Positions 1-6,992 of a stretch of 17,876 nt of DNA are shown in pieces. The notes beneath the pieces were generated by a model, which worked only from the letters and a program-made list of their open reading frames with translations, was not told where the DNA came from and ran no database searches. Position numbers and translations under genes: made by a program. How positions within the stretch are numbered: the stretch's first letter is position 1; each line of letters begins with the position of its first letter. Source of the DNA: Flavobacteriales bacterium (GTDB taxonomy: Bacteria; Bacteroidota; Bacteroidia; Flavobacteriales_D; Sanyastnellaceae); the NCBI GenBank assembly GCA_028823435.1, contig JAPKBK010000011.1, positions 1-17,876 of the forward strand. Reading direction: 5' to 3'.

Positions 1-3000
1 TTTCGCTATGTTCAACACAGGCACAGTGTGACCTGTTTTTCTCAGGGTATGCTGAAGGGGGCTCAGGTTTTGGTTCTGCAAAGTTCCTCGAGATTTACAA
101 CCCAACAGATGCTGACATTAGCTTAGCTGGATATGCTTACCCAAGTGTGAGTAACGCGCCAACGACTCCTGGAGTTTACGAGTTTTGGAATTCATTCGAT
201 GAAGGAGCAGTAGTTGCTGCGGGTGATGTTTACATCATCGCTCACGGAAGTGCTAATCCAGAAATTCTTGCAGAAGCAGACGAGTTTCATAATTACCTAT
301 CTAACGGTGATGACGGATATGCGCTTGTTCAAGGTGATGAAACAGAATACACAATCTTAGATATGATCGGAACATGGGATGCAGATCCTGGTTCTGGATG
401 GGAGGTTGCTGGAGTTGCTAATGCAACTCAAGATCACTCATTGATTCGTAAGTCTGATGTTAATAAAGGAAACGATGGTGATTGGGCTGCTTCTGCTGGA
501 ACTGATACTGAGGATTCAGAGTGGATTGTCTTAGATAATGTCGATTGGACAGGTCTTGGATCTCACGAGTTCACAGGCTCTTGTGGTCCTGTTGTTTCTG
601 GTTGCACGAATCCAAATGCATCTAACTATGATGCTACTGCAACATCTGATGATGGTTCTTGCACATTCGCAAACGCTTGTAATCTGGAAGGGATAGAGGT
701 TGCTGCATCTAGTTTTGCATTTGTGCCTGCTAACTTAACAGTTGATATAGGAACTCTTGTTTTCTGGGTTAACAACGGTGGTACTCACGATGTGAATGGA
801 GACATTGATACACAAACGGGTCTCTCTTTCGAAAACCCTGAATCTTTCGGCTTAGAAATTGTGTCCGGAGATGCTGCAGGTGTATGCATTGGTGCTCACA
901 TGTTCACAATACCCGGCGTTTATTCTTATGATTGTTCAGTAGGGTCGCATGCCGCTTTAGGTATGGTAGGGACCGTTACTGTGGGTGTTGGTGGATGCAC
1001 GGATGCAGTTGCGCCGAACTACAATGCGGCGGCTGATTTCGATGATGGTTCTTGTTTGGCTTCTCCATATACTTCAATTTCAGAGATTCAAATAGGTCAG
1101 GAAACTGGGCTTTTTGAGGGTGTCGCAGTTTTGACTTCAGGTGTTGTTACAGGAGTCTATGGTGGCAGAGCTACAATACAAGATGGCGCTGGCGCTTATT
1201 CTGGCATTTGGATAGATGGATCAAATGTGGCCCTTCAAGTTGGAGATGCGGTTGATGTGTCTGCTACTGTTGCTGAGAATTTCGACTTAACACAACTCAC
1301 TTCGCCTTCAGTTACGATTAACAGTCAAGGCAATGCACTTCCCGCTTTTGAAGTACTTTCTACATTAGATGTGTCTGCAGAGCAGTGGGAAGGTGTTTTG
1401 GTCCAAACTTCTGGCGTGGTTGAAAGTGATGCTTTGGGCAACAACGAATGGTCTGTGAATGATGCCTCTGGCGCAGTTGTACTCGACGATGCAGGATTTA
1501 ATGCAATAGCTGCTGGTCTCACAACTGTTGGCGCAAGTGTTCAAGTTTCTGGGTCTGTAGATTATTCCTTTGGAGAATTTAAAATCCAACCACGTGATGT
1601 CAACGACGTGCTTCTCTTCGGTTGTACATCAGACGCAGCTGACAATTACGATTCATCGGCCTCAGTGGATGACGGAAGCTGTGAGTTTTCAGGCACATCT
1701 TGTACGCTCTTTGTGTCAGAGATCGCAGAAGGGTCATCAAATAACAAATACATTGAGCTTTACAATCCGACTAGTTCGACAATTTTTCTAGATCAATACA
1801 CAATGGCCAATTGTAGCAATGGATGTGATACTCCTGCTGCAATTTATGTGACTGATCAATTTGATTACTGGTCATTAACCTTTCCTGCTGGCGCAACGGT
1901 TGCTCCAAACAGCACATACATTATAGCGCACCCTTCTTCAGATCCATTGATACTTGCAGTTGCAGATATGACTTACATATATCTGTCAAATGGCGACGAT
2001 ACTTATGCGCTTGCTGAAATTGTGGGTGCTGATACTGTACTTGTTGACCTCATAGGTGAGATAGGACCTGATCCCGGTTCTGGATTCACAGTGTCAGGTA
2101 TTTTAAATGCGACTCAAAATGGTACACTGGTACGTAAGTCTGACGTGAATGCGGGTAACGCTGGAATGTGGCTCGCTTCGGCAGGTACAAATGAATTCGA
2201 TGGTGAGTGGATTGTAAACCCATCTAACGACTGGAGCAATTTAGGTCTTCACGAGTTTTCGAGTGGGTGTGCAGTTGATACCGGAGGTTGTACTGATGCT
2301 GGTGCTTCTAACTATGATCCAGCAGCTACTACTGATGATGGATCTTGTGTGTTCATTCCCAATTTAACAATTCAGGAAATTCAAAGCGGACTTGTGACAG
2401 GTCAAGTATTAACGAGCGGTGTCGTCACAGCTGTTTATGACGTAGAAAACTCATTAGCTAACAGCGCCTCATTTGTTATTCAAAATGGCACAGGACCCTA
2501 TTCTGCGATTTGGTGTCTTGGTGCTGGTCTAGTCGCTGGAGATTTAGTTGATATTTCTGGAACTGTATCTGAGGTTTACGGCTTACGTCAAATTGTAGGT
2601 GCTGTTTCGACAGTTGTTTCTTCAGGAAACCCAGTTCCAGCAGCTGAGCTCCTTACGACTGGTGCAGTCAATGACGAGCAGTGGGAAAGCGTTTTAACGC
2701 AAGTATTGGCGCCAGTATCTAATGCAGATGCAGGTTACGGAGATTGGCTTTTAGATGATGGATCTGGCAATGTCAAGGTTGCAACTATTGCCGACAGTTA
2801 TGATGCCGTTTCAGATAGTGTATTGGTTGATATGGCAATGACTGCTGTTGTTGAATTGGGTGTCACTTACCGTGTGACTGGTCCGAATTTCTTTTCATAC
2901 GGATCTTGGAAATTGTTACCAGTACTTGCAACGGACGTTGTACGTCTTGGGTGTATGGATGTCTCATTTGTGAATTATGATCCTTTGGCGTCAGAAGATG

Positions 3001-3995
3001 ATGGCTCTTGTTCAAACGTTCCTGGATGTACAGACCCTACAGCTGACAATTATGACCCTGCTGCTGTGACAGATGATGGGACTTGTATCGTTACAGGATG
3101 TTTTGATGCGCTCGCATTAAACTACAATGTCAATGCGACAGTTGTAGACAACACGCTTTGTTACTACACTTTGCCTTCTATCTTAATCAATGAGATACAT
3201 TATAATTCTAGCATTGCTCAAGGTGAAGATTTTGATTGGGAATTCTGTGAATTATATAACTCAGGAGATCTCGCTGCAGATTTGAGCGGATATCATTTCT
3301 TTAACTCTGCTTCTGGTTCACCTCAATTGGGACTGGTTTTCCCAGCAGGAACATCTATCGCTGCGGGAGAGTTTGTGATAGTGACTGTTGCTGGTGGTGG
3401 TGGAACGCTTAACTATTCTGGAAATGGATATCAGGTATTTGAAATGGAACTTGGTAACTTTTCTAACGGTGGTGAAGCAATTTCACTTGAAGATGCCTGG
3501 GGCAATGTTGTTGATGCCGTGACGTATGCTTCATCTGGTCTTTGGCCAGGTGCAGGGTTCAGTATTTTAGGCAATACGCTTATTGGAAACCCGAACGGTG
3601 GCGGAGCTTCTCTGGAATATATACCTGAAATTCTCACGACGTATGTTGCAGGAACACTTGCTGCAGATAATGCGTTCGGAAATAACTGGCAAGCATCTTG
3701 GGTTGATGGAGGAACACCTGGAGCGGCGAACTCATCTGCTTTTGGATGTAACGATGCTACAGCTTGCAATTACAATGCAACCGCCTATTTAGCAGATAAT
3801 GCAACTTGTACATACGACTGCTACGGTTGTACTTACCCTGATGCAGAGAACTTCACAAATGGAGCTACTGTAGATGATGGTACTTGTACGTTTGCTCCCG
3901 CAGGGAGTGATTGCCCAGCAGATATAAATAATGACGGTACGATAACAGCTGCCGATTTGCTTTTATTCCTTTCTGCATTCGGACAAAACTGTTAA
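1..3995 (+). CDS. Giant secreted modular protein (lamin-tail, OB-like, cupredoxin, DDGSC repeats), 5' partial
   Basis: The reading frame is open from the first complete codon (base 3); the first possible in-frame start, a GTG at 147, lies inside a domain, so the true start is left of the window. The first visible residues, ending STQAQ then CDLFF, look like the end of a signal peptide followed by mature protein. Counting residues from 147, the order is: lamin-tail domain 1 (about -36 to 145), DDGSC repeat, cupredoxin (178-280), repeat, OB-like domain (309-490), repeat, lamin-tail 2 (519-706), repeat, OB-like 2 (739-933), three repeats, lamin-tail 3 (1009-1196), two repeats, and a Cys-flanked EF-hand/dockerin-like tail (1256-1282). 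No catalytic domain is visible. Lamin-tail plus OB modules occur in secreted bacterial nucleases, but here the nuclease is absent. It is probably a cell-surface or released protein. The exact role is unknown; the OB assignment is tentative. Confidence 0.88.
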   Translation, partial: SLCSTQAQCDLFFSGYAEGGSGFGSAKFLEIYNPTDADISLAGYAYPSVSNAPTTPGVYEFWNSFDEGAVVAAGDVYIIAHGSANPEILAEADEFHNYLSNGDDGYALVQGDETEYTILDMIGTWDADPGSGWEVAGVANATQDHSLIRKSDVNKGNDGDWAASAGTDTEDSEWIVLDNVDWTGLGSHEFTGSCGPVVSGCTNPNASNYDATATSDDGSCTFANACNLEGIEVAASSFAFVPANLTVDIGTLVFWVNNGGTHDVNGDIDTQTGLSFENPESFGLEIVSGDAAGVCIGAHMFTIPGVYSYDCSVGSHAALGMVGTVTVGVGGCTDAVAPNYNAAADFDDGSCLASPYTSISEIQIGQETGLFEGVAVLTSGVVTGVYGGRATIQDGAGAYSGIWIDGSNVALQVGDAVDVSATVAENFDLTQLTSPSVTINSQGNALPAFEVLSTLDVSAEQWEGVLVQTSGVVESDALGNNEWSVNDASGAVVLDDAGFNAIAAGLTTVGASVQVSGSVDYSFGEFKIQPRDVNDVLLFGCTSDAADNYDSSASVDDGSCEFSGTSCTLFVSEIAEGSSNNKYIELYNPTSSTIFLDQYTMANCSNGCDTPAAIYVTDQFDYWSLTFPAGATVAPNSTYIIAHPSSDPLILAVADMTYIYLSNGDDTYALAEIVGADTVLVDLIGEIGPDPGSGFTVSGILNATQNGTLVRKSDVNAGNAGMWLASAGTNEFDGEWIVNPSNDWSNLGLHEFSSGCAVDTGGCTDAGASNYDPAATTDDGSCVFIPNLTIQEIQSGLVTGQVLTSGVVTAVYDVENSLANSASFVIQNGTGPYSAIWCLGAGLVAGDLVDISGTVSEVYGLRQIVGAVSTVVSSGNPVPAAELLTTGAVNDEQWESVLTQVLAPVSNADAGYGDWLLDDGSGNVKVATIADSYDAVSDSVLVDMAMTAVVELGVTYRVTGPNFFSYGSWKLLPVLATDVVRLGCMDVSFVNYDPLASEDDGSCSNVPGCTDPTADNYDPAAVTDDGTCIVTGCFDALALNYNVNATVVDNTLCYYTLPSILINEIHYNSSIAQGEDFDWEFCELYNSGDLAADLSGYHFFNSASGSPQLGLVFPAGTSIAAGEFVIVTVAGGGGTLNYSGNGYQVFEMELGNFSNGGEAISLEDAWGNVVDAVTYASSGLWPGAGFSILGNTLIGNPNGGGASLEYIPEILTTYVAGTLAADNAFGNNWQASWVDGGTPGAANSSAFGCNDATACNYNATAYLADNATCTYDCYGCTYPDAENFTNGATVDDGTCTFAPAGSDCPADINNDGTITAADLLLFLSAFGQNC
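600..3887 (+). repeat. Nine Cys-bracketed GCTDxxAxNYDxxAxxDDGSC protein repeats
   Basis: Nine copies of a 21-22 residue unit lie between the larger domains, at 600-662, 993-1055, 1620-1682, 2286-2348, 2949-3011, 3024-3086, 3096-3161, 3744-3809 and 3825-3887. The core is G-C-T-D-x-x-A-x-N-Y-D-x-x-A-x-x-D-D-G-S-C. The two cysteines, 19-20 residues apart, probably form a disulfide, and the acidic D-D-G suggests cation binding. Copies 7 and 8 have lost the DDG (VDNTLC and ADNATC) but keep both cysteines. Such repeats are common as linkers in secreted proteins of marine Bacteroidota; the disulfide and cation roles are inferred. Confidence 0.85.
678..986 (+). other. Cupredoxin (type-1 copper) domain within the giant secreted protein
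   Basis: Residues 178-280, counted from base 147, read as a plastocyanin/auracyanin-like beta domain. An N-terminal strand pair (SSFAFVPANLTVDIGTLVFW) is followed by a first histidine in GGTHDVN (His214). The C-terminal ligand loop YDCSVGSHAALGM supplies Cys263, His268 and Met273. All four type-1 copper ligands are therefore present. Cys-to-His and His-to-Met distances are five residues each, the spacing I recall for auracyanin; plastocyanin uses 3 and 5. Copper binding and any redox or sensing role are inferred. Confidence 0.75.
3912..3992 (+). other. C-terminal Cys-flanked EF-hand/dockerin-like module
   Basis: The last 27 residues start at CPADINNDG and end at FGQNC. They contain one calcium-loop-like DxNxDGxxxxxD pattern, a hydrophobic helix (LLLFLSAFG) and a cysteine at each end. 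True type I dockerins have two such loops; here there is one. No T9SS C-terminal domain with a PNP-type strand motif is seen, so this segment occupies the place where a sorting signal would be expected. Calcium binding is inferred from the loop residues. Confidence 0.6.
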
Positions 3996-4048
3996 AAGCA
4001 TATACAAATAGATATTGGACTTTCTGATCGTACTCTATTTGTTTAGAG

Positions 4049-4077
4049 AAATGGGCACTCGTAAAGGGTGCCCATTT
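4049..4077. terminator. Bidirectional hairpin terminator between convergent genes
   Basis: A perfect 10-bp stem (AAATGGGCAC, 4049-4058, with GTGCCCATTT, 4068-4077) encloses a 9-base loop. It lies 53 bases after the giant gene's stop and 17 bases beyond the lipoprotein gene's stop on the other strand. The T-tracts are short on both sides, so terminator strength is uncertain, but the position between convergent genes fits a shared terminator. Confidence 0.65.
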
Positions 4078-4094
4078 TAGTGCCATACGATCTT

Positions 4095-4607
4095 CTACTT
4101 CACAATTAACCGTGTCGTGTCTGAATTGGAGAGATTGAGATCTCTATCCTCTAGCGTCATTCTGAATCTCAATGTGTCGAAGTCAGACTGCAGATGCCAG
4201 GTGTTCATCGCTATTTCAATCGTGCCATTAAGCGCAGGGTGAGTTCCCGAGGGTTTAACACGGGGAACTCGGTAGTAAAACGGAACCTGTCCTTGGGCAG
4301 GAATTAAAGGGATGTGTGTCCACGCACCATTTCGGAGTTCATCGTATTCACATTTTAGATTGAAGTGATGGTCACAGGTGCTACAATATGGCGCAAGCGT
4401 GTCGCTTTGATTTAATCCCAAATCCCCATCGCCATCGGTAAAATGAATAGACAGCACCGCATTTTCGCTCTCATCGACGTTAAAAGAAATGAATTCAATT
4501 TCAGGTTCAATGGGGTAATTGGGATCGGGAATGCAGCCAGATAGCCCAAAAGAAGCAGAAAGTGCACCTATTAAGATGACGCGAGAACTAAAATTGAGGT
4601 TTTTCAT
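4095..4607 (-). CDS. Small outer-envelope lipoprotein, function unknown
   Basis: The product has 170 residues. A lysine near the N-terminus, a hydrophobic stretch and the lipobox LSGC give a signal peptide II with lipid attachment at Cys25. Right after it, IPDPNYPIEPEIEF is a Pro/Glu-rich spacer. The motif FTDGDGDLGL (56-65) is recurrent in Bacteroidota lipoproteins and resembles a calcium-type acidic loop. Residues 75-86 form a Cys/His cluster (Cys75, Cys78, His80, His81, Cys86) that could bind metal or form disulfides. The C-terminal part (about 128-170) is beta-rich and Ig-like in look. I do not recognise a characterised homologue. The gene is divergent from the LuxE-like gene across 33 bases; the two share no obvious functional link. 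Confidence 0.85.
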   Translation of the reverse strand: MKNLNFSSRVILIGALSASFGLSGCIPDPNYPIEPEIEFISFNVDESENAVLSIHFTDGDGDLGLNQSDTLAPYCSTCDHHFNLKCEYDELRNGAWTHIPLIPAQGQVPFYYRVPRVKPSGTHPALNGTIEIAMNTWHLQSDFDTLRFRMTLEDRDLNLSNSDTTRLIVK

Positions 4608-4612
4608 TAATT

Positions 4613-4620
4613 CAAAGCTA
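4613..4620 (-). promoter_or_regulatory. Bacteroidota -7 box (TAGCTTTG) for the lipoprotein gene
   Basis: TAGCTTTG matches the Bacteroidota -7 consensus TAnnTTTG exactly on the minus strand. Only five bases (AATTA) separate it from the ATG at 4607. Initiation at the usual distance from the box would leave almost no 5' UTR. About 20 bases further upstream TTC stands where TTG (-33) would be expected, a weak match. Confidence 0.45.
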
Positions 4621-4640
4621 CCACTTCCGAACTTGCGCCC

Positions 4641-5702
4641 ATGAATTTATCTGAAAATTCCCCTGATACATTTCGAAATGAGTTAATTTCTCGTGTACGA
4701 GATCTTGGATTTACTGATGGTGAGGAACATTTTCAGGCACTCGCCTTAGACGTCTTTAGATTTCAGTACCAAAATAACAAAGTCTATAAAAACTTCACCG
4801 ACCTCCTTCATGTTCATCCGGAAGATGTCAGAGACTTTAGAGATATTCCATGTCTTCCTGTGGAATCTTTTCGTGATCATGTCATCAGTACTGGTGTATT
4901 CAATCCTGAAGCCATCTATCGCAGTTCCGGAACAACGCACTTAAAATCTCGTTCAAAACATCTTGTACGGTCTCTAGAGTGGTACCATGAAATCTCTAAT
5001 CGCATATATAGTCAATTGGTAAGTCCTGTAAAGAATTCTGTTTTTTATGCGCTTTTGCCAGGTTATATTGAAAGAGAAGATGCCTCTCTTGTCGCCATGG
5101 CAAAGTCATTTATGCGCATCTCAGGGCATGATGATAAATTTTATTTGGAAAATCACAGAGAATTAGAAATAGAAATTGAGAAGTCGATTGACAGAGACGA
5201 AGAGATTGTTGTGATAGGTGTTACTCATGCGCTTTTAAAATGGCTAGAGGGTTTTGAAGCTGGCGCTTGGGCAAAGAAAGGAATTGAAAAAGGATGGTCT
5301 CTTACCATTATTGAAACAGGAGGGATGAAGGGGCATGGTCGTGAACCTATCCGAGAAGAAGTTCATGCAAGAATTCAAAGTGTACTTCCCTTTGCACGAA
5401 TCATTAGTGAATATGGAATGACGGAGCTTTTGTCTCAGGCATACAGTCTTGATGGTCGATTTTTTCAATCGCCACCATGGATGAGAGTGATTGTGAGAGA
5501 TCCCGCTGATCCAGGATGTATATTAAATCCTGGGAGAACTGGCAGGTTGCAGATCATTGATTTGGCAAATATTGACAGTTGTGCGTTTATCTCGACCTCC
5601 GACTTAGGTCGCATGAAAGTCAGTGAAGACACGCCAATGTTTGAAGTACTCGGTAGATTTGATCACGCAGAGGTGAGGGGGTGTAATCTGCTATCGCTTT
5701 GA
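4641..5702 (+). CDS. LuxE-like acyl-protein synthetase / lidless ANL-family adenylating enzyme
   Basis: The product has 353 residues, a usual length for LuxE-type acyl-protein synthetases. Motifs of the ANL adenylate-forming superfamily appear in order: the phosphate-loop-like SSGTTH (95-100), ETGGMKGHGRE (225-235), the adenine/Mg-binding SEYGMTEL (256-263), and the hinge motif GRFDHAEVRG (338-347). The protein ends six residues after the hinge motif, so the mobile C-terminal lid with its catalytic lysine, found in full-length ANL ligases, is missing; to my knowledge this is normal for LuxE-type proteins. LuxE activates a fatty acid with ATP and passes it to a cysteine of the LuxC reductase. 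No luxC or luxD gene is nearby, so the substrate and acceptor here are unknown. It starts at ATG 4641 and its stop is 2 bases from that of tyrS. A phenylacetate-CoA-ligase-like role is the main alternative. Confidence 0.8.
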   Translation: MNLSENSPDTFRNELISRVRDLGFTDGEEHFQALALDVFRFQYQNNKVYKNFTDLLHVHPEDVRDFRDIPCLPVESFRDHVISTGVFNPEAIYRSSGTTHLKSRSKHLVRSLEWYHEISNRIYSQLVSPVKNSVFYALLPGYIEREDASLVAMAKSFMRISGHDDKFYLENHRELEIEIEKSIDRDEEIVVIGVTHALLKWLEGFEAGAWAKKGIEKGWSLTIIETGGMKGHGREPIREEVHARIQSVLPFARIISEYGMTELLSQAYSLDGRFFQSPPWMRVIVRDPADPGCILNPGRTGRLQIIDLANIDSCAFISTSDLGRMKVSEDTPMFEVLGRFDHAEVRGCNLLSL

Positions 5703-5704
5703 GG

Positions 5705-6976
5705 CTAGGCGACTGACACGAGGAAATAGGTCTTCTTGCCCCTTTGGAGAAGCAATTGACGGCCGTTCAGCAGGTCGGATGTTGTTATAGATGTCGTGTC
5801 ATCTACAAGGTCTTTGTTGACTCTTATACTGTTTTCCTTTAATGCGCGTCTCGCTTCACCTTTTGAAGGGAGGAAGCCAGTGAGTTCACTAAGTAATTCT
5901 ACAATCCCGATGCCATTTGATAACACCTCGGCCTTGATGGTCGTCTTATCGACACCTTCAAAGACAGATAAAAACTCCGATTCAGGCAACGATTCTAAAT
6001 CAGATTTGACACTCTTTCCAAACAAAATACCAGACGCTGCAATTGCGGTCTTTAAATCTTCTTCTCCGTGAACGCGAAGTGTGATGTCCTCGGCCAATGC
6101 TTTTTGTAGGATTCTGGCACGTGGATTTTCAGCATGTTGTGCTTCAAGAGATTCAATTTCCTCCCTTCCTTTTAAAGTAAATATCCTGATGTACTTCCCT
6201 GAATCTTCATCTGCGGAATTGATCCAGTATTGGTAAAATTTGTATGCAGACGTTTTCTGTTTGTCGATCCAAATATTCCCTCCTTCAGACTTTCCAAACT
6301 TACTTCCATCGGCCTTTGTCAGAAGCGGTGCTGTCAGAGCAAACGCTTGACCTCCACCTTTTTTACGAATAAGCTCAGTGCCTGTCACAATATTCCCCCA
6401 TTGGTCACTGCCACCCATTTGCACCATACAGTTTTCATTCTTCCAGAGGTGGTAGAAATCGTACCCCTGAACAAGTTGGTAAGAGAACTCCGTAAAACTC
6501 ATCCCGGATTCCAGTCTGTTTTTCACACTGTCTTTTGACATCATGTAATTCACCGTAATGTGTTTTCCAACGTCTCGAATAAAATCTAGAAAATTTATTT
6601 TCTTAAACCAATCAAAATTATTGACGACTGCAGCACCATTCTCTCCCTCAAAATCTAAAAAACATGTCAATTGTGACTTCTGACACTCAAGGTTGTGTTG
6701 CATGACCTCCAGATCTAGAAGTTGTCTTTCTTTCGTCTTCCCGCTTGGGTCTCCGACCATTCCAGTGGCTCCTCCCACCAAAACCATGGGCTTGTGCCCC
6801 GCTCTTTGCCAATGAACAAGTAGCATCACCGGAACTAAATTCCCGATGTGAAGTGAGTCCGCTGTAGGGTCAAACCCCACGTATCCGGTGGTAACTTCCT
6901 TTTTTAATTGGTCTTCCAAGCCGGGCATGATGTCGTGTAACATGCCGCGCCATTTTAATTCTTCGATCAAATCCAT
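5705..6976 (-). CDS. tyrS: Tyrosine--tRNA ligase
   Basis: This cytoplasmic enzyme charges tRNA-Tyr with tyrosine using ATP. The 423-residue product has the normal length of bacterial TyrRS. It carries the class I nucleotide-binding signature as HIGN (43-46, in GFDPTADSLHIGN) and the KMSKS loop in the form KFGKS (226-230). Tyrosine/ATP pocket motifs are seen as SYQLVQGYDF (165-174) and QMGGSDQWGN (186-195). A C-terminal S4 RNA-binding domain begins near 368 (FLPSKGEARRALKENSIRVN). The gene follows murF by 16 bases on the same strand. A promoter box sits between them, so it may be co-transcribed with murF and also have its own promoter. The final H of HIGH replaced by N is a conservative, tolerated variant. 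Confidence 0.97.
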   Translation of the reverse strand: MDLIEELKWRGMLHDIMPGLEDQLKKEVTTGYVGFDPTADSLHIGNLVPVMLLVHWQRAGHKPMVLVGGATGMVGDPSGKTKERQLLDLEVMQHNLECQKSQLTCFLDFEGENGAAVVNNFDWFKKINFLDFIRDVGKHITVNYMMSKDSVKNRLESGMSFTEFSYQLVQGYDFYHLWKNENCMVQMGGSDQWGNIVTGTELIRKKGGGQAFALTAPLLTKADGSKFGKSEGGNIWIDKQKTSAYKFYQYWINSADEDSGKYIRIFTLKGREEIESLEAQHAENPRARILQKALAEDITLRVHGEEDLKTAIAASGILFGKSVKSDLESLPESEFLSVFEGVDKTTIKAEVLSNGIGIVELLSELTGFLPSKGEARRALKENSIRVNKDLVDDTTSITTSDLLNGRQLLLQRGKKTYFLVSVA

Positions 6977-6981
6977 TGTCG

Positions 6982-6989
6982 CAAAGATA
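6982..6989 (-). promoter_or_regulatory. Bacteroidota -7 box (TATCTTTG) for tyrS
   Basis: TATCTTTG is an exact TAnnTTTG match on the minus strand, five bases (CGACA) before the tyrS ATG. Nineteen bases further upstream, inside the end of murF, TTT stands where TTG of the -33 element is expected (one mismatch). This would give tyrS its own promoter and an essentially leaderless mRNA. Confidence 0.5.
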
Positions 6990-6992
6990 AGA

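Noticed and set aside
147..149. GTG as start of the giant secreted protein
   Set aside because: The frame is open upstream to the window edge and encodes the first strands of lamin-tail domain 1.
3431..3769. 112-codon open frame on the minus strand opposite the giant gene, and similar long antisense frames at 6230-6538, 9576-9848 and 16487-16777
   Set aside because: All lie opposite strongly supported genes, have no recognisable domain or promoter, and their composition reflects the coding bias of the real gene.
600..3887. DNA-level tandem repeat or recombination array
   Set aside because: The copies are dispersed between domains and diverged at the nucleotide level; the repetition is at protein level.
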